From positions 4,526,001 through 4,590,000 of the forward strand of contig NZ_CP061281.1 of the NCBI RefSeq assembly GCF_014621695.1: a stretch of 64,000 nt of DNA, read 5' to 3'. Source of the DNA: Streptomyces xanthii. GTDB lineage: Bacteria; Actinomycetota; Actinomycetes; Streptomycetales; Streptomycetaceae. The notes beneath the pieces were generated by a model. The model was not told the origin of the DNA, did not search any database, and saw only the letters and a list, made by a program, of their open reading frames with translations. Below, piece after piece: positions 36,235 to 45,573 of this stretch (within the stretch, counting starts at the first letter, position 1; each line of letters starts with the position of its first letter). The position numbers and the translations under genes are program-made.

Positions 36235-36837
36235 ATGGGCGCGGACGGGCTGCTGCCGGAGGTGGAGCGGGGCGCGGTGCGGCGCATCACGGTCATCGGG
36301 GAGGACGTGCTGCACCGCCGACTGCGCGCGGCCACGGAGGCCGACTTCGGGACTGCGGACCTCGACCGGCTGATCGACGACATGTTCGCCACGAACCACG
36401 TGGCGCACGGCGCGGGCCTCGCGGCGAACCAGGTGGACGTCGACCTCCAGCTGTTCGTCTGGGACATGGAGGACGACTGGGGTGTCCGGCACACCGGGCA
36501 CGTCCTCAACCCCGTGCTCGACGAGGAGCCCGTCGCCACGCGCCGCCTGGTCGACGAGATGGAGGGCTGCCTCTCCGTGCCGGGCCCCTACAAGCCGGTG
36601 CCGCGCGCCGACCACGCCGTCGTCCGGGGACAGGACAAGGACGGGAACGCGATCGTCGTCGAGGGGCGCGGCTACTTCGCCCGCTGCCTCCAGCACGAGA
36701 CCGACCACCTCCACGGCCGCCTCTACGTGGACCGGCTCACCCGGCGCGACCGGCGGGACGCGCTGCGGGAGATGGCCGAGCTGCGGGACGGAGTGCTCGC
36801 GCGGCGGGCGAAGACGGCCGAGGCGCTGGGGAAATAG
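36235..36837 (+). CDS. def: Peptide deformylase
   Basis: This 200-residue metalloenzyme removes the formyl group from nascent proteins. All three family motifs are present: GAGLAANQVD (motif 1, GxGLAAxQ), EGCLSVPG (motif 2, metal-ligand Cys) and QHETDHLHG (motif 3; His154, Glu155, His158). The start ATG at 36235 has GGGGAG 9 nt upstream; an in-frame GTG at 36205 would add ten residues. It is divergent from an ArsR-type regulator with a shared operator, which is unusual for a housekeeping deformylase and suggests an inducible extra copy. An MFS exporter gene follows 21 bp downstream, consistent with a small stress or resistance unit. Confidence 0.93.
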   Translation: MGADGLLPEVERGAVRRITVIGEDVLHRRLRAATEADFGTADLDRLIDDMFATNHVAHGAGLAANQVDVDLQLFVWDMEDDWGVRHTGHVLNPVLDEEPVATRRLVDEMEGCLSVPGPYKPVPRADHAVVRGQDKDGNAIVVEGRGYFARCLQHETDHLHGRLYVDRLTRRDRRDALREMAELRDGVLARRAKTAEALGK

Positions 36838-36858
36838 GGCGCTGTTACCCTCTGCCGC

Positions 36859-38082
36859 ATGATCGCTCGGGGGGAGTCCGGGGCTCAGCGGGCCCTGATC
36901 GCGGCCAGTTTCGTCAGCCGGATCGGCAACGGCCTGTTCAACGCGGCCGCCGTCCTCTACTTCACGCTCGTCGTGCACCTGCCCGCGACGCAGGTCGGCG
37001 CGGGCCTGACGATCGCGGGGCTCGTCGGGATGGCGGCCGGGGTACCGGCCGGGAACCTGGCCGACCGGTACGGGCCGCGCACGGTCTGGCTGTGCGCGGT
37101 CGCCGTGCAGGCGGTCACGATGGCCGCGTTCGTGCTCATCGACAGCTGGCTCGTGTTCACGCTCCTCGCCACGCTGGACCGGCTGGGTGCCTCGGCGGCC
37201 GGTGCGGCCGGCGGCGCGCTGGTCGCGCGCTCCGGCGGGGACCGCCCGGCCGCCTTCCGGGCCCGCCTGCGCACGTTCGTCAACCTCGGCGTCGTCATCG
37301 GCACCCTGGGCGCGGGCGTCGCCCTCCAGATCGACACCCGCGCCGCCTACACGACGCTGATCCTCGCCAACGCGGCCAGCTTCGTCGGCGCCGGTCTGAT
37401 CGGGCTCCTCGGCGTCCCGGACTACCGGCCGCTGCCCCGGCCCGCGGAGCACCGCCGCTGGTCGGTCCTGGCCGACCGCCCGTTCGTGGTGTTCGTCGGG
37501 CTCTACAGCCTGATGGGTCTCCAGTACCAGGTGGTCTCCCTGCTGCTGCCGATCTGGCTGAGCGCCCACACCGACGCGCCGCGCTGGACCGTCGCCGCCG
37601 TCTACGCGATCAGCAGCGGGGTCTGCGTGCTGCTGCAGAGCCGGCTCGGGGCCAAGGTGGAGACGCCGCGGCAGGGCGGGCGCGCGTTCCGTCTCGCCGG
37701 GCTGCTGTTCCTCGTCAGCTGCCCGCTGATGGCGCTCACCGCCGACGTCCCGGCCTGGGTGGCGCCGGTCCTCGCGGTCCTCGCCGTCGTCATCCACAGC
37801 GTGGGGGAGGTGTGGGAGTCCTCGGCCGGGTTCGCCCTCGGCTTCGGCCTGGCGCCCGAGCACGCGCAGGGCCAGTACCAGGGCCTGTTCGGCATCGGCT
37901 TCGAGGCGGGCCAGGCGCTCGCCCCGATCGTCCTGACCGGCGCGGTCCTGGCCCTCGGGCAGACGGGGTGGCTGCTGCTCGGCGTCCTCTTCGCGGCCCT
38001 CGGCCTGGCCGGCCCGCTGGTGGCGTCCTGGGGCGAACGCACCCGGGCCGCGGCCCGGGAAGCGCTGCCGGCGACCGACTAG
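36859..38082 (+). CDS. Major facilitator superfamily exporter
   Basis: This 407-residue protein has about 12 hydrophobic segments. The loop after helix 2 reads GNLADRYGPRTVW, a variant of the MFS motif GxLaDrxGrr. Helix 1 contains FVSRIGNGLFNAAAVLYF. This shape fits DHA1-type drug exporters or related permeases; substrate unknown. There is no ribosome binding site before the ATG, but TACCCT (36846-36851) ends 7 nt before it, as expected for a -10 box of a leaderless transcript. It may therefore have its own promoter as well as read-through from the deformylase gene 21 bp upstream. Confidence 0.85.
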   Translation: MIARGESGAQRALIAASFVSRIGNGLFNAAAVLYFTLVVHLPATQVGAGLTIAGLVGMAAGVPAGNLADRYGPRTVWLCAVAVQAVTMAAFVLIDSWLVFTLLATLDRLGASAAGAAGGALVARSGGDRPAAFRARLRTFVNLGVVIGTLGAGVALQIDTRAAYTTLILANAASFVGAGLIGLLGVPDYRPLPRPAEHRRWSVLADRPFVVFVGLYSLMGLQYQVVSLLLPIWLSAHTDAPRWTVAAVYAISSGVCVLLQSRLGAKVETPRQGGRAFRLAGLLFLVSCPLMALTADVPAWVAPVLAVLAVVIHSVGEVWESSAGFALGFGLAPEHAQGQYQGLFGIGFEAGQALAPIVLTGAVLALGQTGWLLLGVLFAALGLAGPLVASWGERTRAAAREALPATD

Positions 38083-38122
38083 GGCCTTTCTTTCGGATCA
38101 GGCTGGGCTCGCGGGGCCCTAG
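38079..38122. terminator. Possible shared terminator between convergent genes
   Basis: CTAGGGCC (38079-38086) and GGCCCTAG (38115-38122) are 8-bp inverted repeats. Each arm includes one of the two convergent stop codons (MFS TAG at 38080-38082; symporter TAG at 38121-38119). The loop is 28 nt, so support is moderate. Confidence 0.4.
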
Positions 38123-39783
38123 GCGCGACCACCGGTCCGGCGCGGACCGGACGGGTACGGGCCGGTGGGGTGCGGGCCGGGCTGCTGGGGGACGGGCGCG
38201 CCCGCCAGGATCCAGCCCTCCACCGCCTCGTACCGTGCCTGCTGCTCCCGCTGTTCGCGCGGAGAGGTCAGGACGGTGCCCAGCCAGCCGAGGAGGAAGC
38301 CCAGCGGGATGGAGACCAGGCCGGTCGTGGTGAACGGGAACCAGTTGAAGTCCCGGCCGGGGAACATCGAGGCCGGGCTGCCCGAGACCAGGTTCGTGCC
38401 CGTCATCAGGACCAGGCAGGCCACCGAGCCGCCCAGCAGCGTCCACAGCAGGCCCGCCCGGGTGTAGCGGCGCCAGAAGAGGCTGTAGACGAGCGCGGGG
38501 GCCAGCGCCGAGGCGCCCAGGCAGAAGGACAGGGTGACCAGCGGCTGCAGGTTGCGGTGCTGGACGACCGTCGCGAGCAGGATCGCGGGGACGCCGACCG
38601 CGAGGGCCGACAGGCGGGCCAGTCTCAGTTCCCGGCGCGGGGAGGGTTGCTCGCCGCGGTGGGCGAAGACGTCGTGGGCGAGGGTGTTCGCACAGGCCAG
38701 GATCATGCCCGCGACCGACGCGAGCAGGGTGAGGAACAGGGCGGTGGTGACGGCGGTGAAGAGCAGCGACTCGGTCGTCGTCATCGTCGGGCCGAAGGCC
38801 GCCCGCGCGCCCAGCAGGTACGCCGTGTTGCCCTGAGGGTCGGCGGCGGCGATGGCGTCCCGGCCGACGAGGGCCGCCGCACCGACCCCGACGACCGAGA
38901 CGATCAGTACGAAGACGGCGACCGAGGAGACCGCCCAGGACATCGACCGGCGCACCTCGCGCGCGTGCCGCGCCGTGTACATGCGCATGGTGACGTGGGG
39001 GAGGCAGGCGCCGCCGAGGACCACGGTCAGCTCCGAACTGATCATGTCCAGGCGGGGGTTGGGCCCACCGGAGAACTGCAGGCCCGAGGTGAGGTAGGCG
39101 CGGCCCGCCTCGCTGCGTCCGGCCGCCGCGGCGAGCAGCGCGCCCGGGTCCCAGTCGAAGCGGCGCAGGACGAGGACGGCGACCACGGTACCGGAGCCGA
39201 GCAGCATCACGATCTTGAGGATCTGGATGAGGGCGGTGCCCTTCATCCCGCCGATCGCCGCGTAGCCGATCATCAGGGCGCCGAGGGTGAGGACGCAGCC
39301 GGTGCGGAAGCCCTGGCTGGTGAAGCCGAGCAGGAACGCCATGAGGTCGCCGGAGCCCGCGAGCTGGACGAGCATGATGGGCAGCAGGGCGGTGAGCGTG
39401 GCGGCGCAGGCGGCCATGCGGACGGCGCGGCCCGGAGTACGCCGGGCGAACACGTCCCCCATCGTGAACCGGCCCGCGTTGCGCAGGGGTTCGGCCAGCA
39501 GGAACATCAGCAGCATCAGGGAGAGCGCGGTGCTGAGGGCCAGCACGATGCCGTCGTGGCCCATCAGGGCGATGACGCCGCCGGTGCCGAGGACGCTCGC
39601 CGCGGAGATGTAGTCACCGGCGATCGCCAGCCCGTTGCGCATCGGGCTCAGGGAGCCGAAGCCGGTGTAGAACTCCTCCAGGTCGTCGCGGTCGGGGCCG
39701 GTCATGACGCAGAGCAGCAGCGTGATGGTGGCGACCGCGGTGAAGGCGACCAGGGCCATGGACTCCGAGGAGACGTCCCTCAT
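38119..39783 (-). CDS. Sodium/solute symporter (SSS family, acetate-permease-like)
   Basis: This 554-residue membrane protein has about 13 hydrophobic helices. FYTGFGSLSPMRNGLAIAGDY followed by ISAASVLGTGGVIAL is typical of ActP/MctC-type monocarboxylate symporters; FTMGDVFARRTPGRAVR follows helix 3. The C-terminus is a Pro/Gly-rich tail. The gene overlaps the upstream DUF485 gene (ATGA), the standard DUF485-ActP pairing (YjcH-ActP in E. coli). A short organic acid such as acetate or pyruvate is the likely substrate. The first residues, MRDVSSESMALVAF, follow directly from the overlap, so the start is secure. Confidence 0.9.
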   Translation of the reverse strand: MRDVSSESMALVAFTAVATITLLLCVMTGPDRDDLEEFYTGFGSLSPMRNGLAIAGDYISAASVLGTGGVIALMGHDGIVLALSTALSLMLLMFLLAEPLRNAGRFTMGDVFARRTPGRAVRMAACAATLTALLPIMLVQLAGSGDLMAFLLGFTSQGFRTGCVLTLGALMIGYAAIGGMKGTALIQILKIVMLLGSGTVVAVLVLRRFDWDPGALLAAAAGRSEAGRAYLTSGLQFSGGPNPRLDMISSELTVVLGGACLPHVTMRMYTARHAREVRRSMSWAVSSVAVFVLIVSVVGVGAAALVGRDAIAAADPQGNTAYLLGARAAFGPTMTTTESLLFTAVTTALFLTLLASVAGMILACANTLAHDVFAHRGEQPSPRRELRLARLSALAVGVPAILLATVVQHRNLQPLVTLSFCLGASALAPALVYSLFWRRYTRAGLLWTLLGGSVACLVLMTGTNLVSGSPASMFPGRDFNWFPFTTTGLVSIPLGFLLGWLGTVLTSPREQREQQARYEAVEGWILAGAPVPQQPGPHPTGPYPSGPRRTGGRA

Positions 39784-40154
39784 CGGGGGGTGCCTCCCGT
39801 CGTGTCGCGGCCGCGGCGGCGCAGCCGGTGGGCGAGCGGGTCGACGCGCCGCCGTGCCGTGATCTCGTAGAGGAGCAACGCCAGCCCGGTGACCGGCAGT
39901 TGGCACAGGCCGATGAGCAGTCCCGTGGACAGGCCGCCGTGCGCGGAACTGTTCATGAAGGTGGGCGCGAACGCGGACAGGAGCAGGAACGACGTGAAGT
40001 AGCCGAGCGCGGTGAGCGTGGCCACGCGGCGCTGCCGGCGGTACGCGGTGCGCAGCAGCCGCAGTTCGGGTGCGGGACCTCCGGGCGGCGGCAGGTCGGG
40101 GTGGCGGGGGAGCCGGTAGGCGTGCGGCCGGTGGGCGTGGGCGGGGTGCGGCAT
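39780..40154 (-). CDS. DUF485 membrane protein, partner of the SSS symporter
   Basis: This 124-residue protein has a His/Pro-rich N-terminus and then LRTAYRRQRRVATLTALGYF, the DUF485 entry segment. Two membrane helices follow (ATLTALGYFTSFLLLSAF and STGLLIGLCQLPVTGLALLL), then a basic tail. DUF485 proteins are cotranscribed with acetate-type symporters and probably assist them. The stop overlaps the symporter start. AAGGAG lies a few bases before the ATG at 40154. The His-rich head (PHPAHAHRPHAYRLPRHP) is longer than usual. Confidence 0.85.
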   Translation of the reverse strand: MPHPAHAHRPHAYRLPRHPDLPPPGGPAPELRLLRTAYRRQRRVATLTALGYFTSFLLLSAFAPTFMNSSAHGGLSTGLLIGLCQLPVTGLALLLYEITARRRVDPLAHRLRRRGRDTTGGTPR

Positions 40155-40294
40155 CCCGGGTCTCCTTGCGTGGCTCGGGCCCGCCGGGGACGGTGGCGGA
40201 CCGCAGGGAGGGAGTGGGAGCCGGAACGTTACTCGCAGGTATTCGCCTTGGGGAGCCTTTCCGCAAACTGTCCGGTCGGTCGGTTCACTTCGGT

Positions 40295-41806
40295 TCAGTC
40301 GGTTGGTTCCGGTGTTCGGTTCTGGTGGTTCGGTACCGGTGCCGGGCGGTCCAGGACCGGGAAGCGGCGCGGGGCCAGGGTCAGCAGGACCAGCAGGGCC
40401 ACCGCCGCGGCGGCCGCCGCGCCCAGGTACACGGCGTCCACGGCCGCGTCGATCGCCGGGCGCACCCCGGGCGCCCGCGGGTCGCCGGCCACCGAGTCCA
40501 GGTCGGCGTGCGCACCGAGCCGGCCGGCGATCACGCCGTTGGCGACGGCGCCGAACAGGGCGGCGCCGACGGTCTGGCCGATCTGGCGGTAGAAGAGGAC
40601 GGAGGCGGTCGCCGTGCCGCGCTCCGACCAGTCGACCGTGGACTGCACGCCCACGATGAGCGGCAGTTGGAAGAGCCCGAGGGCGGCGCCGAGCAGCAGG
40701 CTGAGCAGCGCGGGCTGCCAGGCCGAGCCCGGGTAGGGCAGGAACGGGAACGCGAGGAGGACCGCGAGGGCGCCGGTGATGCCGAGCGCGGCGGTGTTCC
40801 GGAAGCCGATCCTGCGGTACACGTGCTGGCTGAACGCGGCCGACACCGGCCAGCTGAGCGTCATCACGGACAGCACGAACCCGGCCGCGACCGGCGACAG
40901 GCCGAGCACCGACTGCGCGTACGTGGGCAGGAACGTGGTCGGGGCGACCATCAGCAGGCCCAGCGAGCCGAGTGCCAGATTGACCGCGGCGATGGTGCGG
41001 CGGCGCCACACCCAGCCCGGCAGGATCGGTTCGGCGGCCCGTCGCTCGATCAGGAACACGGCGCCGACCAGGGCGAGTCCGGCGGCGAGCAGGCCCAGCG
41101 AGGGGGCCGAGCCCCAGGCCCAGGCGACGCCGCCCTGCACCAGCCAGGTCAGCAGGACGCCGCCGGCCGCGAACACGGCCAGCGCACCGGCCCAGTCGAC
41201 CGAGGCGCGCTCCCGGCGCTCCCGGCGCGGCTCGTGCAGATGGCGTACGACGAAGAACAGCGCGACCGCGCCGATCGGCACGTTGATCAGGAAGATCCAG
41301 CGCCAGCCGGCCGTGGAGGCGAGGACGCCGCCGAGCGCCGGGCCGAGCACCGAGGAGGTGGCCCAGACCGTCGACAGCTTCGCCTGGATCTTCGGGCGCT
41401 CCTCCAGGGGGTACAGATCGGCGGCGAGCGTCTGCACCGTGCCCTGGATGGCGCCGCCGCCCAGCCCCTGCACGACACGGAACGCGATCAGCGAGCCCAT
41501 GTCCCAGGCCGACGCGCACAGCACCGAGCCGAGCAGGAACAGGGCGCTGCCCGCGATCAGCACCGGCTTGCGGCCGAGGGTGTCGGACAGCTTCCCGTAG
41601 ACGGGCAGCGTGACCGTCACCGCGAGGAGATAGCCGGAGAACAGCCACGAGAAGACGGTGAAGCCGCCGAGGTCCCCGACGATCTGCGGAACGGCGGTGG
41701 AGACGATGGTGGAGTCGAGCGCGGCCAGTGCCATGGACAGCATCAGCGCGGCCACGACCGCGCCGCGCCGCCGGTCAGAGGCCCCTTCGGCCACGGACGA
41801 GTTCAC
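40295..41806 (-). CDS. MFS drug exporter, DHA2 (14-helix) family
   Basis: This 503-residue protein has about 14 membrane helices. LDSTIVSTAVPQIVGDL in helix 1 is the DHA2 motif D1, and GKLSDTLGRKPVL is the MFS motif A. GPALGGVLASTAGWRWIFLI is motif C, typical of antiporters. Close relatives export multiple cationic or aromatic drugs (EmrB/QacA/Smv group). GTG start at 41806. The C-terminal tail (PVPNHQNRTPEPTD) is encoded in a GGTT-rich simple-sequence stretch. It is divergent from the ABC exporter across 379 bp; no regulator is adjacent. Confidence 0.9.
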   Translation of the reverse strand: MNSSVAEGASDRRRGAVVAALMLSMALAALDSTIVSTAVPQIVGDLGGFTVFSWLFSGYLLAVTVTLPVYGKLSDTLGRKPVLIAGSALFLLGSVLCASAWDMGSLIAFRVVQGLGGGAIQGTVQTLAADLYPLEERPKIQAKLSTVWATSSVLGPALGGVLASTAGWRWIFLINVPIGAVALFFVVRHLHEPRRERRERASVDWAGALAVFAAGGVLLTWLVQGGVAWAWGSAPSLGLLAAGLALVGAVFLIERRAAEPILPGWVWRRRTIAAVNLALGSLGLLMVAPTTFLPTYAQSVLGLSPVAAGFVLSVMTLSWPVSAAFSQHVYRRIGFRNTAALGITGALAVLLAFPFLPYPGSAWQPALLSLLLGAALGLFQLPLIVGVQSTVDWSERGTATASVLFYRQIGQTVGAALFGAVANGVIAGRLGAHADLDSVAGDPRAPGVRPAIDAAVDAVYLGAAAAAAVALLVLLTLAPRRFPVLDRPAPVPNHQNRTPEPTD

Positions 41807-42185
41807 CTGCGGAAATCCTTTCCCCCTGCACCTACTTGCACGGCGGAGCTTAAGCGGGTGGAGACGACCCTGAGTAGAGCTCCACCGAAGGGTGGACCTC
41901 CCCTAGGGGGAGCTCCGTACAACGGACCGGGGACGGTTCGTCCCCCTGGAGGACGAGCGGGCCGGGGGTTCTTCCTACCGTCGAGGGGTGGGGTTTTCCC
42001 CCGGGAAAGAGGGTGACTTCCACCAGCGCGCCCGGACCCCCCGCCCGACCAGACTGAACGCACACCGCAAGGCCCGGTCCGCAGAACGGATCTTGCGGAC
42101 CACGACCCACGCACTTCCCGCAGATCCGCGACCCGCGCACCGGCCCACGACATCGTCGCTGCGTGACCGACTTAGGAGACATACC
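41807..42185. other. Intergenic control region, DHA2 exporter and ABC pair
   Basis: This 379-bp gap has no supported gene. CTCCCCTAGGGGGAG (41898-41912) is a 15-bp palindrome embedded in a longer imperfect one (GGACCTCCCC / GGGGGAGCTCC). Further right lies TTTTCCCCCGGGAAA, also near-palindromic. The ABC ATPase ribosome binding site TAGGAGA is just before 42186. These palindromes are candidate binding sites for an unlinked regulator. Confidence 0.45.
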
Positions 42186-42974
42186 GTGACATCGGCTGTG
42201 ACCATTCCCAGGCACGGGGGCACCGGAGGGCTGACGGCCGTCGCCGCGCGGGCGCGGCAGGTCGTCAAGGCGTACGGGACGGGGGAGACCCGCGTCGTCG
42301 CGCTCGACCACGTCGACGTCGACATCGCCCGCGGCCAGTTCACCGCGATCATGGGCCCGTCCGGCTCCGGCAAGTCCACGCTCATGCACTGCCTGGCCGG
42401 ACTCGACAACGTCACCGCGGGCCAGATCTACCTCGACGACACCGAGATCACCGGCCTCAAGGACAAGAAGCTGACCCAGCTGCGGCGCGACCGCATCGGC
42501 TTCATCTTCCAGGCCTTCAACCTGCTGCCGACGCTGAACGCGCTGGAGAACATCACGCTGCCGATGGACATCGCGGGCCGCAAGCCCGACCGGCAGTGGC
42601 TCGACCGGGTCGTGCAGACCGTCGGCCTCGCCGAGCGCCTCAAGCACCGGCCCACCGAACTGTCCGGCGGCCAGCAGCAGCGCGTCGCCGTGGCCCGCGC
42701 CCTCGCCGCCCGGCCCGAGATCATCTTCGGCGACGAGCCCACCGGAAACCTCGACTCGCGCGCCGGCGCCGAGGTCCTCGGCTTCCTGCGCCGCTCCGTC
42801 GACGAGCTCGGCCAGACCATCGTCATGGTCACCCACGACCCGGTCGCCGCCTCCTACGCCGACCGCGTCCTCTACCTGGCCGACGGCCGCATCGTCGACG
42901 AGATGCTCCGGCCCACCGCCGACGCCGTCCTCGACCGCATGAAGGACTTCGACGCCCGGGGCCGTACGTCATGA
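42186..42974 (+). CDS. ABC transporter ATPase (MacB/LolD type)
   Basis: This 262-residue ATPase powers the FtsX-type permease encoded next. Walker A is GPSGSGKSTL, the Q-loop follows in FIFQAFNLLPTLNALEN, the signature is ELSGGQQQRVAVARAL and Walker B is IIFGDEPTGNLDS; the H-loop is VTHDP. LNALENITLP is typical of the MacB/LolD subgroup. The start is GTG at 42186, preceded by TAGGAG. It overlaps the permease gene by four bases (ATGA), so the pair is one coupled operon. A role in export of an antimicrobial peptide, lipid or lipoprotein is inferred; no substrate gene is nearby. Confidence 0.95.
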   Translation: MTSAVTIPRHGGTGGLTAVAARARQVVKAYGTGETRVVALDHVDVDIARGQFTAIMGPSGSGKSTLMHCLAGLDNVTAGQIYLDDTEITGLKDKKLTQLRRDRIGFIFQAFNLLPTLNALENITLPMDIAGRKPDRQWLDRVVQTVGLAERLKHRPTELSGGQQQRVAVARALAARPEIIFGDEPTGNLDSRAGAEVLGFLRRSVDELGQTIVMVTHDPVAASYADRVLYLADGRIVDEMLRPTADAVLDRMKDFDARGRTS

Positions 42975-45559
42975 GTGCCGCGAACACCGTCCTGAAGACC
43001 TCGCTGCGCAACTTCTTCGCGCACAAGGGCCGCATGGCCCTCTCCGCCGTCGCCGTGCTCCTGTCCGTCGCCTTCGTGACCGGCACCCTCGTGTTCACCG
43101 ACACGATGGACAAGACCTTCGACAAGCTGTTCACGGCCACCGCCTCCGACGTCACCGTCAGCCCCAAGGACTCCGAGGTCGAGGGCAACGACACCGGACG
43201 GCCCGACGCCCTGCCCGCCTCGCTCCTCGCCACCGTGAAGCAGGCCGACGGCGTCAAGTCCGCCGAGGGCGCGGTCAGTTCCATGAACGTGACCGTCGTG
43301 AACGCCGACAACAAGAACATGGGCTCCGAGAACGGCGCCCCGACCATCGCCGGCAACTGGACCAGGAACGACCTCCGCTCCATGGAGATCACCTCCGGCC
43401 ACGCCCCGCGCGGGCCCACCGAGGTCATGGTCGACGCCGACACCGCGAAGAAGCACCACCTCAAGCTCGGCGACGAGCTGCGCACGATCTCCGTCTCCGG
43501 CGACATCAAGGCGAAGATCAGCGGCATCGCCTCCTTCACCGTCACCAACCCGGGCGCGGCCGTCGTCTACTTCGACACCGCCACCGCCCAGCGCGAACTC
43601 ATCGGCAGGACCGGCCAGTTCACGCAGCTCAACATCGCCGCCGCCGACGGCGTCAGCGACACGCAGCTCAAGAAGAACGTCGCCGCGGAACTCTCCGGGA
43701 ACGGCACCTACAAGATCCAGACCCAGCAGGAGACCGCGGACGCCAACGCCTCCGACGTCGGCTCCTTCATGGACGTCATCAAGTACGCCCTCCTCGGCTT
43801 CGCCGGCATCGCCTTCCTCGTCGGCATCTTCCTCATCATCAACACGTTCTCGATGCTGGTCGCCCAGCGCACCCGCGAGATCGGCCTGATGCGCGCCATC
43901 GGCTCCTCCCGCAAGCAGGTCAACCGCTCCGTCCTCGTCGAGGCGCTGCTCCTCGGCGTCGTCGGCTCCGTGGTGGGCGTCGGCGCCGGTGTGGGCCTCG
44001 CCGTCGGCCTCATGAAGCTCATGTCCGCCGCCGGCATGGACCTGTCCACCGACGACCTCACCGTGAAGTGGACGACCCCCGCGGTCGGCCTCCTCCTCGG
44101 CATCGTCGTCACCGTCCTCGCCGCCTACCTGCCCGCCCGCCGGGCCGGCAAGGTCTCCCCGATGGCCGCCCTGCGCGACGCCGGCACCCCCGCCGACGCC
44201 AAGGCCGGACTCGTCCGCGCCGTCATCGGCCTGCTGCTCACGGGCGGCGGCGGCTTCGCCCTCTATCTCGCCACCCAGGCCGACAAGGCGAGCCAGGGCT
44301 CGCTGTGGCTCGGCGCCGGCATCGTCGCCTCGCTCATCGGCTTCGTGGTCGTCGGCCCGCTCCTCGCCGGCATCGTGGTCCGCGTCATCAGCGCCGTACT
44401 GCTCCGCTTCTTCGGCCCCGTCGGCCGGATGGCCGAGCGCAACGCGCTGCGCAACCCGCGCCGCACCGGCGCCACCGGCGCGGCCCTGATGATCGGCCTC
44501 GCGCTCGTCGCCTGCCTCTCCGTCGTCGGCTCCTCGATGGTCGCCTCGGCCACCGACCAGCTCGACAAGTCGGTCGGCGCCGACTTCATCGTCGAGGGCC
44601 AGGGCGGCATCAAGCCCCAGGCCGCCGACTCCCTCAAGAAGGTGCGCGACAGCGGGCTCGTCTCCCACGTCACCGAGGTCAAGTGGGTCAAGACCACCCT
44701 CACCACCCCCGGCGGCGTCAAGGAGGAGGAAGAGCTCTCCGCCGCCAGCCCCAGCTACGCCCAGGACCTGCGGCGCGAGACCACCTCCGGTGAGCTCTCG
44801 GCGGCGTACGGGAAGAACGCGATGTCGGTCGGCTCCGAGTTCGCCGAGCGCAACCACCTCAAGGTCGGCGACACGATGACCGTCGCCTTCCACCACGGCT
44901 CCACCGCCAAGCTGAGGATCGCGGCGATCACCTCGGACGACACCGCGTTCGACAAGGGCGCGATGTACACCAACGTCGCCACCGCCGAGCAGTACCTGCC
45001 CGAGGACCGGGTGCCGCTCAACGGGATGATGTTCGCCAAGGCCGCCGACGGCAAGGAGGACGCCGCCTACAAGGCGCTCAAGTCGTCCGTCGCCGCCGAC
45101 CCGACCGTCAAGGTCAAGGACCAGACCGACTACAAGGAGACCCTCAAGGACCAGGTCGGCCAGCTCCTCAACATGATCTACGGGCTCCTCGCCCTCGCGA
45201 TCATCGTGGCGATCCTCGGCGTCGTGAACACCCTGGCCCTGTCGGTCGTCGAGCGGACCCGCGAGATCGGCCTGATGCGCGCCATCGGCCTCTCCCGCCG
45301 CCAGCTGCGCCGCATGATCCGCCTGGAGTCGGTCGTCATCGCCCTCTTCGGCGCCCTGCTCGGCCTCGGCCTGGGCATGGGCTGGGGCGCCACGGCCCAG
45401 AAGCTCCTCGCCCTGGAGGGCCTCGGGGTCCTGGAGATCCCGTGGCCGACGATCATCGCGGTCTTCATCGGCTCGGCCTTCGTGGGCCTCTTCGCCGCCC
45501 TGATCCCGGCCTTCCGGGCCGGCCGCATGAACGTCCTGAACGCGATCGCAACGGAGTAG
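42971..45559 (+). CDS. ABC transporter permease with two FtsX domains
   Basis: This 862-residue protein has the arrangement helix, large outside domain, three helices, helix, large outside domain, three helices. It thus contains two MacB-like periplasmic-core domains (about residues 45-260 and 530-730) and two FtsX domains (each with AQRTREIGLMRAIGSSRKQV or ERTREIGLMRAIGLSRRQLR). Such tandem permeases are common in Gram-positives, where they export or extract amphipathic compounds or sense cell-wall antibiotics. It pairs with the ATPase at 42186. A 17-bp stem terminator follows. Length is normal for the double-domain type. Confidence 0.93.
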   Translation: MSAANTVLKTSLRNFFAHKGRMALSAVAVLLSVAFVTGTLVFTDTMDKTFDKLFTATASDVTVSPKDSEVEGNDTGRPDALPASLLATVKQADGVKSAEGAVSSMNVTVVNADNKNMGSENGAPTIAGNWTRNDLRSMEITSGHAPRGPTEVMVDADTAKKHHLKLGDELRTISVSGDIKAKISGIASFTVTNPGAAVVYFDTATAQRELIGRTGQFTQLNIAAADGVSDTQLKKNVAAELSGNGTYKIQTQQETADANASDVGSFMDVIKYALLGFAGIAFLVGIFLIINTFSMLVAQRTREIGLMRAIGSSRKQVNRSVLVEALLLGVVGSVVGVGAGVGLAVGLMKLMSAAGMDLSTDDLTVKWTTPAVGLLLGIVVTVLAAYLPARRAGKVSPMAALRDAGTPADAKAGLVRAVIGLLLTGGGGFALYLATQADKASQGSLWLGAGIVASLIGFVVVGPLLAGIVVRVISAVLLRFFGPVGRMAERNALRNPRRTGATGAALMIGLALVACLSVVGSSMVASATDQLDKSVGADFIVEGQGGIKPQAADSLKKVRDSGLVSHVTEVKWVKTTLTTPGGVKEEEELSAASPSYAQDLRRETTSGELSAAYGKNAMSVGSEFAERNHLKVGDTMTVAFHHGSTAKLRIAAITSDDTAFDKGAMYTNVATAEQYLPEDRVPLNGMMFAKAADGKEDAAYKALKSSVAADPTVKVKDQTDYKETLKDQVGQLLNMIYGLLALAIIVAILGVVNTLALSVVERTREIGLMRAIGLSRRQLRRMIRLESVVIALFGALLGLGLGMGWGATAQKLLALEGLGVLEIPWPTIIAVFIGSAFVGLFAALIPAFRAGRMNVLNAIATE

Positions 45560-45573
45560 GTCGCAAAGTGAGC

